64,000 nt of DNA from Richelia intracellularis HH01 (GTDB taxonomy: Bacteria > Cyanobacteriota > Cyanobacteriia > Cyanobacteriales > Nostocaceae): contig NZ_CAIY01000029.1 of the NCBI RefSeq assembly GCF_000350105.1, positions 1 through 64,000 of the forward strand. Direction: 5' to 3'. The position numbers and the translations under genes are program-made. Below the pieces are notes generated by a model. The model did no database searches, was not told where the DNA came from, and saw nothing but the letters and a program-made list of their open reading frames with translations. Of this stretch, positions 23,450-32,514 are shown in pieces (the first letter of the stretch is position 1; each line of letters begins with the position of its first letter).

Positions 23450-24521
23450 TCAATCCCCCTATAGGCTTTACTTACAAATTGTAACTGTGTAGGAGTTGAA
23501 ATTTATTAGTATGACTGAATTATTAGGCATATATTTCAATATATTTAATTTGTGTTGGGTATAGTTTTGAAGTTTATAAATTAACTCATAATTATTTACT
23601 GCCAGTTCAATACCATAACTGATAACTACCGAAGGAGAGTAAATATTGAACCAACTAGATTACCTGTACTTCAAAGATAAATTAGTATGATTTTGCAATA
23701 AAAAAATATGAGTTAGACTTATAGTTCAGGTTACTTATGATCCCACAAGTTTTTCATAATATTACTCTAATATTTTCAGTTTTTGTATGGCTAAATAAAA
23801 TATAGTTTCTGAATCTTCCATATTTCTATTTCGTATTATTCATTATTTCATTAAGTCATTATTATAAAAGCGATTTCAATGATTTTATAAGATAAGTAAT
23901 AATGTATATTATTACTTATCTTATAAAGATTTAGCCTCAGATACTCATTAAAAAAAATAGTAAGTTTTAATATCAAGCTTAGATGTAAACTGCACGTTAT
24001 CACCTTGCCGAGATGTAAAATAAATATTTCTACTGGAGAAGTAAGTCATTGAGTGAAGGTTATTATTGGGTTGAAATCTCTCTGATTATTAGTGAAGCTG
24101 AAACCCTATTAAATTTTATCAACATACAGAAAAAATTGAACTTTTCTAGAAAGAATCAATATATAGTAGTAGGCAAGCTTGATATTTTAATCTCAGTAGA
24201 TTGATTTTTTTCGAAAGTTTAGACAAATATCAACAACATACTTATTCCCCATAAAAATACATTTGAATAGCTAACCAGAAGAGAAAATAATTGAAATTGA
24301 GATTTTAGTTAATTAGCTACAACTTGTAAAAATACTTTTCCTAGACAAAGCCATCATGATGCGGTGATGGCACCATATAAAAACAAGTATTTTATATAAA
24401 ATCGGTTGGTATACTATGCTGTGTATTATTTATAGGTAAGTACATAGTTTCAAGTAAAAATTGGTTATGCAGTAACATACCTCATAAATAATATAGATAA
24501 AGCTAATTCAAGTGTTGATTT
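23450..24521. other. 1.07-kb non-coding stretch
   Basis: Between crtQ and sps. No gene or relic recognised. It contains the 20-bp palindrome at 23884-23927 and a 7-bp hairpin (GCCATCA/TGATGGC, 24350-24371). Confidence 0.6.
23884..23927. repeat. Perfect 20-bp inverted repeat, 4-nt loop
   Basis: Left arm 23884-23903 (TTTATAAGATAAG...), loop GTAT, right arm 23908-23927; all 20 bases pair. Non-coding on both sides, more than 400 bp from any gene. Confidence 0.92.
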
Positions 24522-25202
24522 CTAAGTTATTTCCTGAGGATTACAACGAAAATATAAATGATTTAAATCAGATAAGGAAATATCCTGATGTTTTGTATCT
24601 CTAAGAAAATAGGGATGAATTGGTAATAAGCTGTTAGTGTTTTGCGTGGGAATAGCCACAATTTTTTCTAGTGTTTTTAGGTACTCTTGTGCTGTTTGAT
24701 TCCAAGTATAAAATTTTAGGATATGAGCACGGCAACATTTTTGTAAATCTTCCCAAATATTGGTTTGGGAGATTAGTACTTCTAAACCTCGAGCTATATC
24801 CTTAGGAGAGGTAGGGTCGATGAAAATACAAAATTGTTCATCTCCTTCCTGTAAACTTTCCTTAGGACCACCATCTTGGGTAGCTACTACTGGTAAACCA
24901 GATACAGCAGCTTCCAAAGGAGCTAATCCAAATGGCTCATGGAGAGAAACCAAGGCAAACACAGAGCGATATTGAACAAAAAAGCGATAAGCTGCTGCAA
25001 GAGCCGATTGACTGGGGATAGAAAAGGCACTCACTTTACCCCATAGATTGCAATCATCAATAATTCTTCTTATCGGTTCAAGTACTTGTGTTTCACTGAT
25101 TTCATCATTGGCTTTGTTACGCAATGGGTCATCTTCTCCCTTTGTAAAAATCACCAGGTTAGCTTTTTCTTGTAGAGTCGAACTGGAAGCATATGCTTGC
25201 AC
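24522..25202 (-). CDS. Sucrose-phosphate synthase, C-terminal part (-1 frame)
   Basis: C-terminal half of a GT4 (GT-B fold) glycosyltransferase. It opens QAYASSSTLQEKANLVIFTKG, continues KVSAFSIPSQSALAAAYRFF and holds the nucleotide-sugar-binding HEPFGLAPLEAAVSGLPVVAT (the EX7E motif) and DPTSPKDIARGLEVLI. The formal GTG start overlaps the stop of the upstream half by one base. The sequence follows directly from the upstream half if one base is added to the A7 tract (T7 on the plus strand, 25216-25222), giving RLEPKKNHIGLVQAY. No other damage is visible. Confidence 0.85.
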   Translation of the reverse strand: MQAYASSSTLQEKANLVIFTKGEDDPLRNKANDEISETQVLEPIRRIIDDCNLWGKVSAFSIPSQSALAAAYRFFVQYRSVFALVSLHEPFGLAPLEAAVSGLPVVATQDGGPKESLQEGDEQFCIFIDPTSPKDIARGLEVLISQTNIWEDLQKCCRAHILKFYTWNQTAQEYLKTLEKIVAIPTQNTNSLLPIHPYFLRDTKHQDISLSDLNHLYFRCNPQEIT

Positions 25203-26038
25203 TAAACCAATATGATTTTTTTGGGTTCTAAACGACTAGAAGCAATAATTGCAGGCAGGGTTGTTCTATCGCTAACAATATCCCGTTCCAACCTAGATTG
25301 AATTTGTTGGTAAATTATCTCCTCATTCTCAAGACATATATCAGGCCCAAAAACATCAGGATTTACTCCTGGAGAAATAGTTGCAAAGCGCTTGCCATTA
25401 TTCACATCTACAGCTCCATGGTAGGCTGGGTGAGCGTACTGATAAAATCTTTCTTGGGTAAGGGTACTAGTAATATTTACCCCTGAATGATTCATACTTA
25501 AGCGTTCTGCAACGAGGCGACAACCAAAATGGAAATACTCATTCATTTCCGCTATATTATCTGGATTAACATGGAGTCTATCCATTTTCAGTGCGCCTAG
25601 AGAATGAGCTGTAAAGGTAAAAGGAATACCGGTTTGTGCACGAATTAAAACTGCACTCAAACCTCCATCAGCAAAATGAGCAGTCATAGCATCTGGAAAT
25701 TGCTCCTCTTCTCTATAAAAATTAATAATATTAGGTACCCAATCTTGAACCAAATATGGCCAGAGTAATTCTTTACGTAGAAATTCCTCTGGTCCAGCAG
25801 GCAGGCGAATAATACGAATATTTGGCTGGTCTGCATAAGAGTCGAACTTTTCCGCAAATGCAGGCCATTCAGTATCGATAATCTGTCGAGTAAGAATATC
25901 AACTTTATGACCTTGTGCAGCGATTGCCAAGGCAAGTTGTTTTACATATACTAACTGACCTCCAAAATCAGGATGTTCTGTCCAGTGACTATCGTTGTAA
26001 TCAAAGTTTCCTTGGGGGTTAATAAATCCAATATGCAT
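25202..26038 (-). CDS. Sucrose-phosphate synthase, N-terminal part, frame broken at A7
   Basis: N-terminal half of an SPS that joins UDP-glucose and fructose-6-phosphate. The signature INPQGNFDYNDSHWTEHPDFGGQLVYVKQLALA is followed by RIIRLPAGPEEFLRKELLWPYL, MTAHFADGGLSAVL and FTFTAHSLGALKMDRL. These match the bacterial single-domain SPS known from Halothermothrix orenii better than the SPS usually found in Anabaena. It ends LEPKKIILV-stop just after the A7 tract. Together the halves give about 505 residues. In a heterocystous cyanobacterium sucrose is the carbon carrier to heterocysts, so loss of this enzyme would matter unless another copy exists. Confidence 0.87.
   Translation of the reverse strand: MHIGFINPQGNFDYNDSHWTEHPDFGGQLVYVKQLALAIAAQGHKVDILTRQIIDTEWPAFAEKFDSYADQPNIRIIRLPAGPEEFLRKELLWPYLVQDWVPNIINFYREEEQFPDAMTAHFADGGLSAVLIRAQTGIPFTFTAHSLGALKMDRLHVNPDNIAEMNEYFHFGCRLVAERLSMNHSGVNITSTLTQERFYQYAHPAYHGAVDVNNGKRFATISPGVNPDVFGPDICLENEEIIYQQIQSRLERDIVSDRTTLPAIIASSRLEPKKIILV
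25216..25222 (-). other. A7 (T7 on + strand) tract at the sps frame break
   Basis: Coding strand reads ccc-aaa-aaa-atc in the upstream frame. One more A, or a -1 slip, gives the expected KKNHIGLV sequence and continues into the C-terminal half. Confidence 0.7.
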
Positions 26039-27779
26039 ATGACAAAGATGTGAGTCAATAAAGCTGGTTTAAACAACAGGGAATAGAGAACAGAAGGTTT
26101 TTATACTTAGTTGAATAATTTTATGAATGTGCTATGCAGCTGATAGGATTTTAAATTATAATTGCGATATCATCTGTACAAAAAACACTGTAAGCATAGC
26201 ACTGGTTCTTTAATGTTGTCTTTATATCCTAAGATGATAATGATGAGTTAGGGTGTGGAGTCGTTGGTAAATAATTAGATTATTTTTCTGAGACAACTGA
26301 AAAATTTCGTTCGGATTTTTTTCCAAGAATGCCAGCACTTTTGAGTAATAGCCAGGTTGTATAGTTTCACTAGAAAGACATATTATTATTTTTATAACTT
26401 AGCCAAATCAAGGCTAAATAAATATTAAGGAATAAATTGAATATATTAAAAATAATGTAGGTTATCCCAATATCAAGCATAAGTACTAAAAAACTTTGGG
26501 GAATTGCCCAGGTCTAATTTTTCTGGATGGCCACTGTTATTTTGAGAGCATCAGCCAGTCAAAAGAGTTAAATATCCTTCTGCTCTCTATTGTTGCAAGA
26601 TTAATAGTTAAAAAAAGAAAAGTATGCTGATAGATAGAAGATTAATTATTTCCTTTACTTGACACAAACACTATGTTGTTAACAATACTACTCTGCTGAT
26701 TATAAAGACTCTTTACAATATCCATTGTCTGTCTAAATAATATTTTTGCCCCCAAGGCAATAGGTTATAAATTTACTGAAGGCTCATGTCTGTATACATT
26801 TATTATAATCTTTATTAAGATAAATCAGGATCGAATTTGAGGTTATACTGTCCCATGGATTTATAGTACGTATCTGCTTATCTTGTAATTATATAAAAAT
26901 AAATTTTACACAACTGCCATAGTAGTAAAAACTTGCTAAATGATAGATAAAACCATATATTTTGATTATTACAAACGACTCAATTCCATTTTTCGCCTTT
27001 TCAAAAGGCTAGCATCAAATTCTCGTGATGTTCTCTTTGCTTTAAACTTTATCAGAATAATTTACTTTTTATCTTTCTGGTATGTGATTGATTTAAATTT
27101 TCTATTCAACTCCACCTATCATTGCTTATTCTATCCAACCAAGTAATCAATTAGTTGCTTGAAACTGTATGATTTATCTTTTTTCTAAAACTATCCCTTG
27201 AAGTAAATATATATTCTAAAAATCTCTACAATTTACGTATGCAAATAATCAGTTTGAGAATATCCTATTTCAAGTAAAACTACTGCTAAATTGAACATTG
27301 AAATTATGGTTTAACTTTTTAAAAGTTCCCTTTTTCAATCTGATTAATATTTCACTTTATCCTTGGTCAAATAATTGCTCCCAAGGTAAATTAATGCTTA
27401 ATATCTATCTAGCATTCTTACAATCTGGTTAATTACTTTCTACCCCCATCATTTTTAGATAACCTCATGAGTGTTGAACTATTAACAGATAGTCTCAAAA
27501 TAATTTTGAGAGTCTTGAGACCCCACATTTCTCATAAAGACTGTATTTTATGATTTTAGGAAAATAGTATTTATTTATTCTTAATTTTATTTCCAATAAC
27601 TTTGGAAGTATTTGTAGCAGTGTTAAATCATAAACCATTATTACTATTGTTAATAGTTCAAAAACTTTATTTGTTTAAGTTTACCAATGTAGAAAAGTGG
27701 AAATCTTGTGAACTATACCATCCAACCAAAAATGAAAACCTAATATTTAGAGCCTTTACCTAATTAATATATCCCGAAT
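26039..27779. other. 1.74-kb non-coding stretch
   Basis: Between sps and ilvD. Open frames here (for example 26940-27146 +) are short, AT-driven and unlike any protein I know. Only short hairpins are seen (such as TCTCAAAAT/ATTTTGAGA at 27493-27511). Confidence 0.55.
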
Positions 27780-29480
27780 TTAATTTGTTATATTGATAGT
27801 TGAATCCAAATCTGTAATAGCACCCAGACTACTTGAAGAGACAAGTTTAGAATACTTTGCTAGTACACCCCTAGTATAACGTGGCGGGCGTGGTCTCCAT
27901 CTGGTAAACCTTTGAGCTAACTCTGTATCGGAAATATTTAATTGTAACAAACGAGCATTGGCATCAATAGTAATACTATCACCCTCTTTGACTATTGCGA
28001 TTACACCACCAACAGCTGCTTCTGGAGCAACATGACCAACTACCATGCCATAAGTACCACCTGAAAATCTACCATCGGTAATTAGTCCTACAGAATCTCC
28101 TAAACCAGCACCAATAAGGGCAGAGGTAGGAGCCAACATTTCTCTCATCCCTGGGCCACCTTTTGGGCCCTCATAACGTATTACAATTATATCCCCAGCT
28201 TGAATGTTGCCATCCAGAATTGTTTGTAAACATTCTTCTTCAGATTCAAAGACTCTGGCTGGTCCAGTAATAACAGGTTCCTTAACTCCTGTAATTTTTG
28301 CTACAGAGCCTTCTAAGGCCAGATTACCCTTGAGAACTGTTAGGTGCCCTTGAGAATATATAGGACGACTCCAGGGACGAATTACATCTTGGTCTTGGGG
28401 GGGTTCTAGAGGTACACCTTCTAAAACCTCAGCAATAGTTTGTCCAGTAATTGTAATACAGTCACCATATAACAGGTTATGCTCCAGGAGTATTTTCATA
28501 ACCTGTGGAATACCTCCAACTCTGTGTAGGTCAGTGGTTACATATTTTCCACTAGGTTTCAAATTACATAAAACGGGTGTACGAGCACGAATAACCTCGA
28601 AGTCATCTAGGCTAAAATCTACATCGGCAGCATGAGCAATTGCCAAAAAATGTAATATGGCATTTGTAGAACCACCTACTGCCATAACCACGGAAATAGC
28701 GTTTTCAATGGATTCACGGGTAATAATGTCTCGGGGCAGGAGTTGTTTGTAGATCGCTTCTATGAGTACAACCGCAGATTTTTCTGCACTTTCAGCCTTC
28801 TCAGTATCTTCTGCTGCCATGGTGGAAGAATATGGTAAACTCATGCCCATAGCCTCAAAAGCAGAGGACATAGTATTTGCTGTATACATTCCCCCACAAG
28901 AACCGGGACCAGGGCAGGCATTGCGTTCTACAGCCAGCAATCTGTCTTCATCAATTTTGCCGGCACTATATTCACCAACGGCCTCGAAGGCACTCACCAC
29001 AGTAAGGTCAGACCCTTGAAACTTTCCTGGCTTGATTGTCCCTCCATAGACAAAAATCGCAGGTACATTCATCCGAGCGATCGCAATCATTGCTCCAGGC
29101 ATGTTTTTATCACAACCACCAATTGCTAATAAACCATCCATGCTTTGTCCATTACAAGCAGTTTCAATGGAGTCAGCAATAACCTCCCGCGAAACGAGGG
29201 AATATTTCATTCCCTCAGTCCCCATGGAAATACCATCACTAATAGTAATGGTGCCAAACATTTGTGGCATTGCCCCAGCCTGCTTAATACCTTTTTCTAC
29301 CCTCTTTGCTAATTCATTAATACCTATATTGCAAGGTGTGATTGTACTATAACCATTAGCAATTCCAACTATTGGTTTTTCGAAATCTTCATCCTGAAAA
29401 CCAACAGCCCTTAGCATTGCACGATTAGGGGACCTTTGTACTCCTTGGGTGATTGCCTGACTCCTTAAATTTTTCGCCAT
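27780..29480 (-). CDS. ilvD: Dihydroxy-acid dehydratase
   Basis: Iron-sulfur enzyme of the branched-chain amino-acid pathway, dehydrating 2,3-dihydroxy-3-methylbutanoate (valine/leucine branch) and the methylpentanoate analogue (isoleucine branch). The 566-residue protein has the cluster cysteines in [10 protein letters not shown] and [20 protein letters not shown], plus [22 protein letters not shown] near the C-terminus. Length is typical. It contains a seven-G run on the plus strand (28397-28403) in correct frame and a HIP1 site at 29077. A short AGAGG precedes the ATG. Single gene, intact. Confidence 0.97.
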   Translation of the reverse strand: MAKNLRSQAITQGVQRSPNRAMLRAVGFQDEDFEKPIVGIANGYSTITPCNIGINELAKRVEKGIKQAGAMPQMFGTITISDGISMGTEGMKYSLVSREVIADSIETACNGQSMDGLLAIGGCDKNMPGAMIAIARMNVPAIFVYGGTIKPGKFQGSDLTVVSAFEAVGEYSAGKIDEDRLLAVERNACPGPGSCGGMYTANTMSSAFEAMGMSLPYSSTMAAEDTEKAESAEKSAVVLIEAIYKQLLPRDIITRESIENAISVVMAVGGSTNAILHFLAIAHAADVDFSLDDFEVIRARTPVLCNLKPSGKYVTTDLHRVGGIPQVMKILLEHNLLYGDCITITGQTIAEVLEGVPLEPPQDQDVIRPWSRPIYSQGHLTVLKGNLALEGSVAKITGVKEPVITGPARVFESEEECLQTILDGNIQAGDIIVIRYEGPKGGPGMREMLAPTSALIGAGLGDSVGLITDGRFSGGTYGMVVGHVAPEAAVGGVIAIVKEGDSITIDANARLLQLNISDTELAQRFTRWRPRPPRYTRGVLAKYSKLVSSSSLGAITDLDSTINITN

Positions 29481-29816
29481 TCTGAAAATACCTCTAGTAT
29501 CATTTTATTTTTGATGGCACTTATTTAGTTAGACCATCTTACAACAATTAGAATTACTTTTATTGTATTTCTCTCTCTTCCTTTTATCTTGAAAATACAA
29601 GAGATAAGGCTATCTACAAAAGATATTAAAATGAAACTAATTTTATTTAATAATTTATTTAATAAGAGAAGTAATTAAACTGAAGTATTTTCTAAAATTT
29701 TCGTCTGATCCTTAATACTATATGAAGTAATTCATAAAAATCTAGAATTTTGGAAACCTGATGCTACATATGAGAATTTACTAATAACCTTTAAAGAGAA
29801 GAAAGGAATTTTAATA
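29481..29816. other. Divergent promoter region of ilvD and tadA
   Basis: 336 bp of AT-rich DNA; promoters for both genes must lie here, but I cannot place them with confidence. No other structure seen. Confidence 0.5.
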
Positions 29817-30302
29817 ATGTTGCTAAGTTATACTCAATATTTACAACATAAGCAGTGGATGCAAGTCTCCTTAGAACTAGCTCAGGCTGCAGGAGAAGCT
29901 GGCGATGTTCCTGTGGGGGCAGTTATCGTTGATTCATATGGTAATCTTGTGGGGAAAGGAGAAAATCGCAAAGAGAGAGACCAAGATCCCACTGCCCATG
30001 CGGAAATAATTGCTTTAAGAACGGCAGCTCGCACACTAGACACTTGGCGATTGAACAGATGTACCCTCTATGTGACCCTCGAACCCTGTCCAATGTGTGC
30101 AGGAGCGATCCTCCAATCCCGTTTAGGACTACTGGTTTATGGAGTAGATGATCCCAGAACAGGCGCAATTCGCACGGTTGAAAATATTCCTGACAGTTCA
30201 GCATCCAACCACAAACTAATTGTTATCGGAGGCATACTTGAATCTTCTTGCTGCCAAACACTAAAAGCCTGGTTTACTAGCAAGCGACGTCAAACAGAAT
30301 AA
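29817..30302 (+). CDS. tadA: tRNA-specific adenosine-34 deaminase
   Basis: Converts A34 to inosine in the anticodon of tRNA-Arg(ACG), allowing decoding of CGN codons; essential in most bacteria. The 161-residue protein has the zinc-binding cytidine-deaminase motifs HAE (61-63, His ligand and catalytic Glu) and PCPMCAGA (Cys91 and Cys94), with GDVPVGAVIVD and YGVDDPRTGA typical of TadA. Shine-Dalgarno AAGGAA lies 9 bp upstream of the ATG. It is followed by 1.3 kb of non-coding DNA. Intact. Confidence 0.95.
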   Translation: MLLSYTQYLQHKQWMQVSLELAQAAGEAGDVPVGAVIVDSYGNLVGKGENRKERDQDPTAHAEIIALRTAARTLDTWRLNRCTLYVTLEPCPMCAGAILQSRLGLLVYGVDDPRTGAIRTVENIPDSSASNHKLIVIGGILESSCCQTLKAWFTSKRRQTE

Positions 30303-31641
30303 AGGACATAATTCAAATTGCCTAGTTGGAATAATAGAAAAAGGCACTATTTCGCCATACTTATAAACATTTAAATAATTAAGGAGTGATAGCAATCAGA
30401 ACTGAAAGTAAATCCTAGTTTAACTTTGCAAATCAAATGCAGTTATCTTGATAACTGGAAAGTGAAGGCTCTAAAATATTTTGCCTGCTACATGTAATAT
30501 CTGACAGCTAATCCGTGTATTAGAAGGAACAGTATGTATTTATTAATACTAATAATAAACTGCACAAGTATATTCCTATGAAATACTCCAGCACAAATAA
30601 GCAAAGTAAAATGGGATTACTATAGTTAGTAGTTGACATAATCTGAAAGTCTGTTACTAATCCTTTATCACGGAGTCAAACTATTGAATAATATTCAAAA
30701 ATACTTAAAATGTTTCCAGTATAATTACCATTCCCCAACCTATAGAAGCTAACCCTGACTGCAGTATGGTAGAAACTATGTACAATTTAGACTCTATTTT
30801 TCTTATTTCCCCGCGATATTCACGTTAATAACTATTGCCATTTGACATCTTCATGATCAATAATTATTTTCGTTTGAGTTAATTACCAATTGTGTGTTAC
30901 CACATTAAATTACGACTGAGATTAAATTGATAAGAAAATCAGTTTATTTGTTTTGCCAGAATGCAAGACAAGCTAGTAGTCCCCTGATACCTTTATCAGT
31001 TAGCCATGTTAGATTGTTATGGGGGGAATAATACTATCAGGACTTGTAATGCCTCATACATGTTCCTTGCATAATATAATGGAAAAACATAACTACTAAC
31101 ATCATAAACATCAACCTTATTACAAAACAATTAATAACATATTGACTCTTAGATTATGAATATATTCAAGTGATAACTTTTGACTTTAACTTTCTTGCTT
31201 TTTAGCTATTCGACATTCTCATTTATTCCTAGTTGGGACTGAAAATAAATCTGACATTTAGTACTACCAGTGTACTTAGTAGCATTTTACACGTTGTTGA
31301 TTTTTGCTATTTGACTCCCCCTGAAACCCAATAGTAGTTGATAAGGTGTTATTCTCCGGGCTAAATGATTACCAGTAAAACCACTATTACTATTTGCCCA
31401 CTACAGAATAGAATTTTTCATGTTGGCAAAATACTTATACTGTGCGAAACCAATATGGAAAAAGACATATAAAAGGATTAAGTAAAGGCACAAGTGCTTG
31501 GTATATTAGACATAACAATGTTTTATGAAGTTAAGAGTGGATACCGAATAAATCATTCTTATGCCATTCTTCGTGTAAATCTCACTCCAAGGCCTCTATC
31601 CCATCAAAAAAAAGGCTACATTCGAGTATTGGAGATTCTAC
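30303..31641. other. 1.34-kb non-coding stretch
   Basis: Between tadA and the acyltransferase. No supported gene. A minus-strand fragment near 31230-31370 reads NHLARRITPYQLLLGF in one frame but I cannot assign it. Near 31580 a short segment reads NLTPRPLSHQKKG, resembling read-through of a common cyanobacterial intergenic repeat. Confidence 0.5.
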
Positions 31642-31674
31642 TTGTATTCCAGTCACGCAACTACCAGCACCGTT

Positions 31675-32460
31675 ATGATGGAACTTCACTCCTATTCTGA
31701 AAATAAGTACAAAACAAAAATTCAGACTACTGGTCACAACATTCAGACTACTGGTCACAATATAACGACCTCTCATGTTTGTCCTTGGTTTAGTCCTGTA
31801 GCTTATTTTTTGGGACATAACCTAGTTCTGCCCTGTTTCTTTCGTCAAATAAAAATCACAGGGCAAGAAAACATACCTAAAACCGGACCAGTTATTCTTG
31901 CTCCTACCCATCGTTCTCGTTGGGATGCATTATTGATTCCCTATGCTACAGGGCGTTGTGTTACTGGTAGAGATTTAAGATTTATGGTGACAATAAATGA
32001 GTGTAAAGGCTTACAAGGATGGTTTGTAAGACGTATGGGGGGTTTTCCTGTCAATCCCCAACACCCTTCAATCAAAACCCTACGTCATGGTGTTGATTTG
32101 CTTTGCCAACAAGAATCTGTGGTAATCTTCCCAGAAGGGGGTATTTTTCGAGATGGTCAAGTACATACTCTTAAAGCAGGAATTGCTCGCTTGGCTTTAA
32201 CTGCCGAATCTAGTCATCCAGGATTGGGAATTCAAATCCTACCTATAGGCATTAACTATAGTCAAGCCTATCCCCAATGGGGTGCTGATGCTAGAATCAG
32301 CATCGGTATCAGTATTCCAGTTGTGGATTATGTCAATGGTTGTGTCAAACAAGACGCAAAAAACCTGACTCAAGATTTAAGAACAGCCTTACAACAATTG
32401 AGTAATGATCGTCTTGTGATTACTAATCATCCAGCACTGGCGCAAACATCTAACCCTTAA
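31675..32460 (+). CDS. 1-acyl-sn-glycerol-3-phosphate acyltransferase family (PlsC-like)
   Basis: Acyl transfer to lysophosphatidic acid or a related acceptor in membrane lipid synthesis. I used the first ATG (31675; a second follows at 31678), giving about 261 residues; a TTG at 31642 is less likely. The LPLAT motifs are clear: THRSRWDALLIPYATG (HX4D catalytic pair), RFMVTINECKGLQGWFVRRMGGFPV, and VIFPEGGIFRDGQVHTLKAGIARLA. The N-terminal 35 residues are not conserved and carry a 21-bp in-frame tandem duplication (31720-31761, encoding TTGHNI twice). No membrane helix is obvious beyond a weak hydrophobic stretch (AYFLGHNLVLPCFF). Confidence 0.9.
   Translation: MMELHSYSENKYKTKIQTTGHNIQTTGHNITTSHVCPWFSPVAYFLGHNLVLPCFFRQIKITGQENIPKTGPVILAPTHRSRWDALLIPYATGRCVTGRDLRFMVTINECKGLQGWFVRRMGGFPVNPQHPSIKTLRHGVDLLCQQESVVIFPEGGIFRDGQVHTLKAGIARLALTAESSHPGLGIQILPIGINYSQAYPQWGADARISIGISIPVVDYVNGCVKQDAKNLTQDLRTALQQLSNDRLVITNHPALAQTSNP
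31720..31761. repeat. 21-bp in-frame tandem duplication in the acyltransferase gene
   Basis: Two adjacent near-identical 21-bp units (ATTCAGACTACTGGTCACAA plus one base) encode a doubled IQTTGHN segment in the variable N-terminus. The length keeps the frame. Confidence 0.85.
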
Positions 32461-32514
32461 AATCATCACTGATAATTATATTCATAGTTTGTATTTTAAA
32501 TATTTACTTTTAGT

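Noticed and set aside
26940-27146. 68-codon plus-strand frame
   Set aside because: Phe/Tyr/Ile-rich product expected from AT-rich noise; no start signal and no family.
31230-31490. Minus-strand fragment IGFAQYKYFANMKN / NHLARRITPYQLLLGF
   Set aside because: Looks slightly protein-like, perhaps a transposase or other relic, but I could not match it to a family, so it is not called.
31494-31700. 68-codon frame with NLTPRPLSHQKKG
   Set aside because: This resembles translated intergenic repeat found widely in cyanobacteria; not evidence for a gene, and too degenerate to define the repeat borders.
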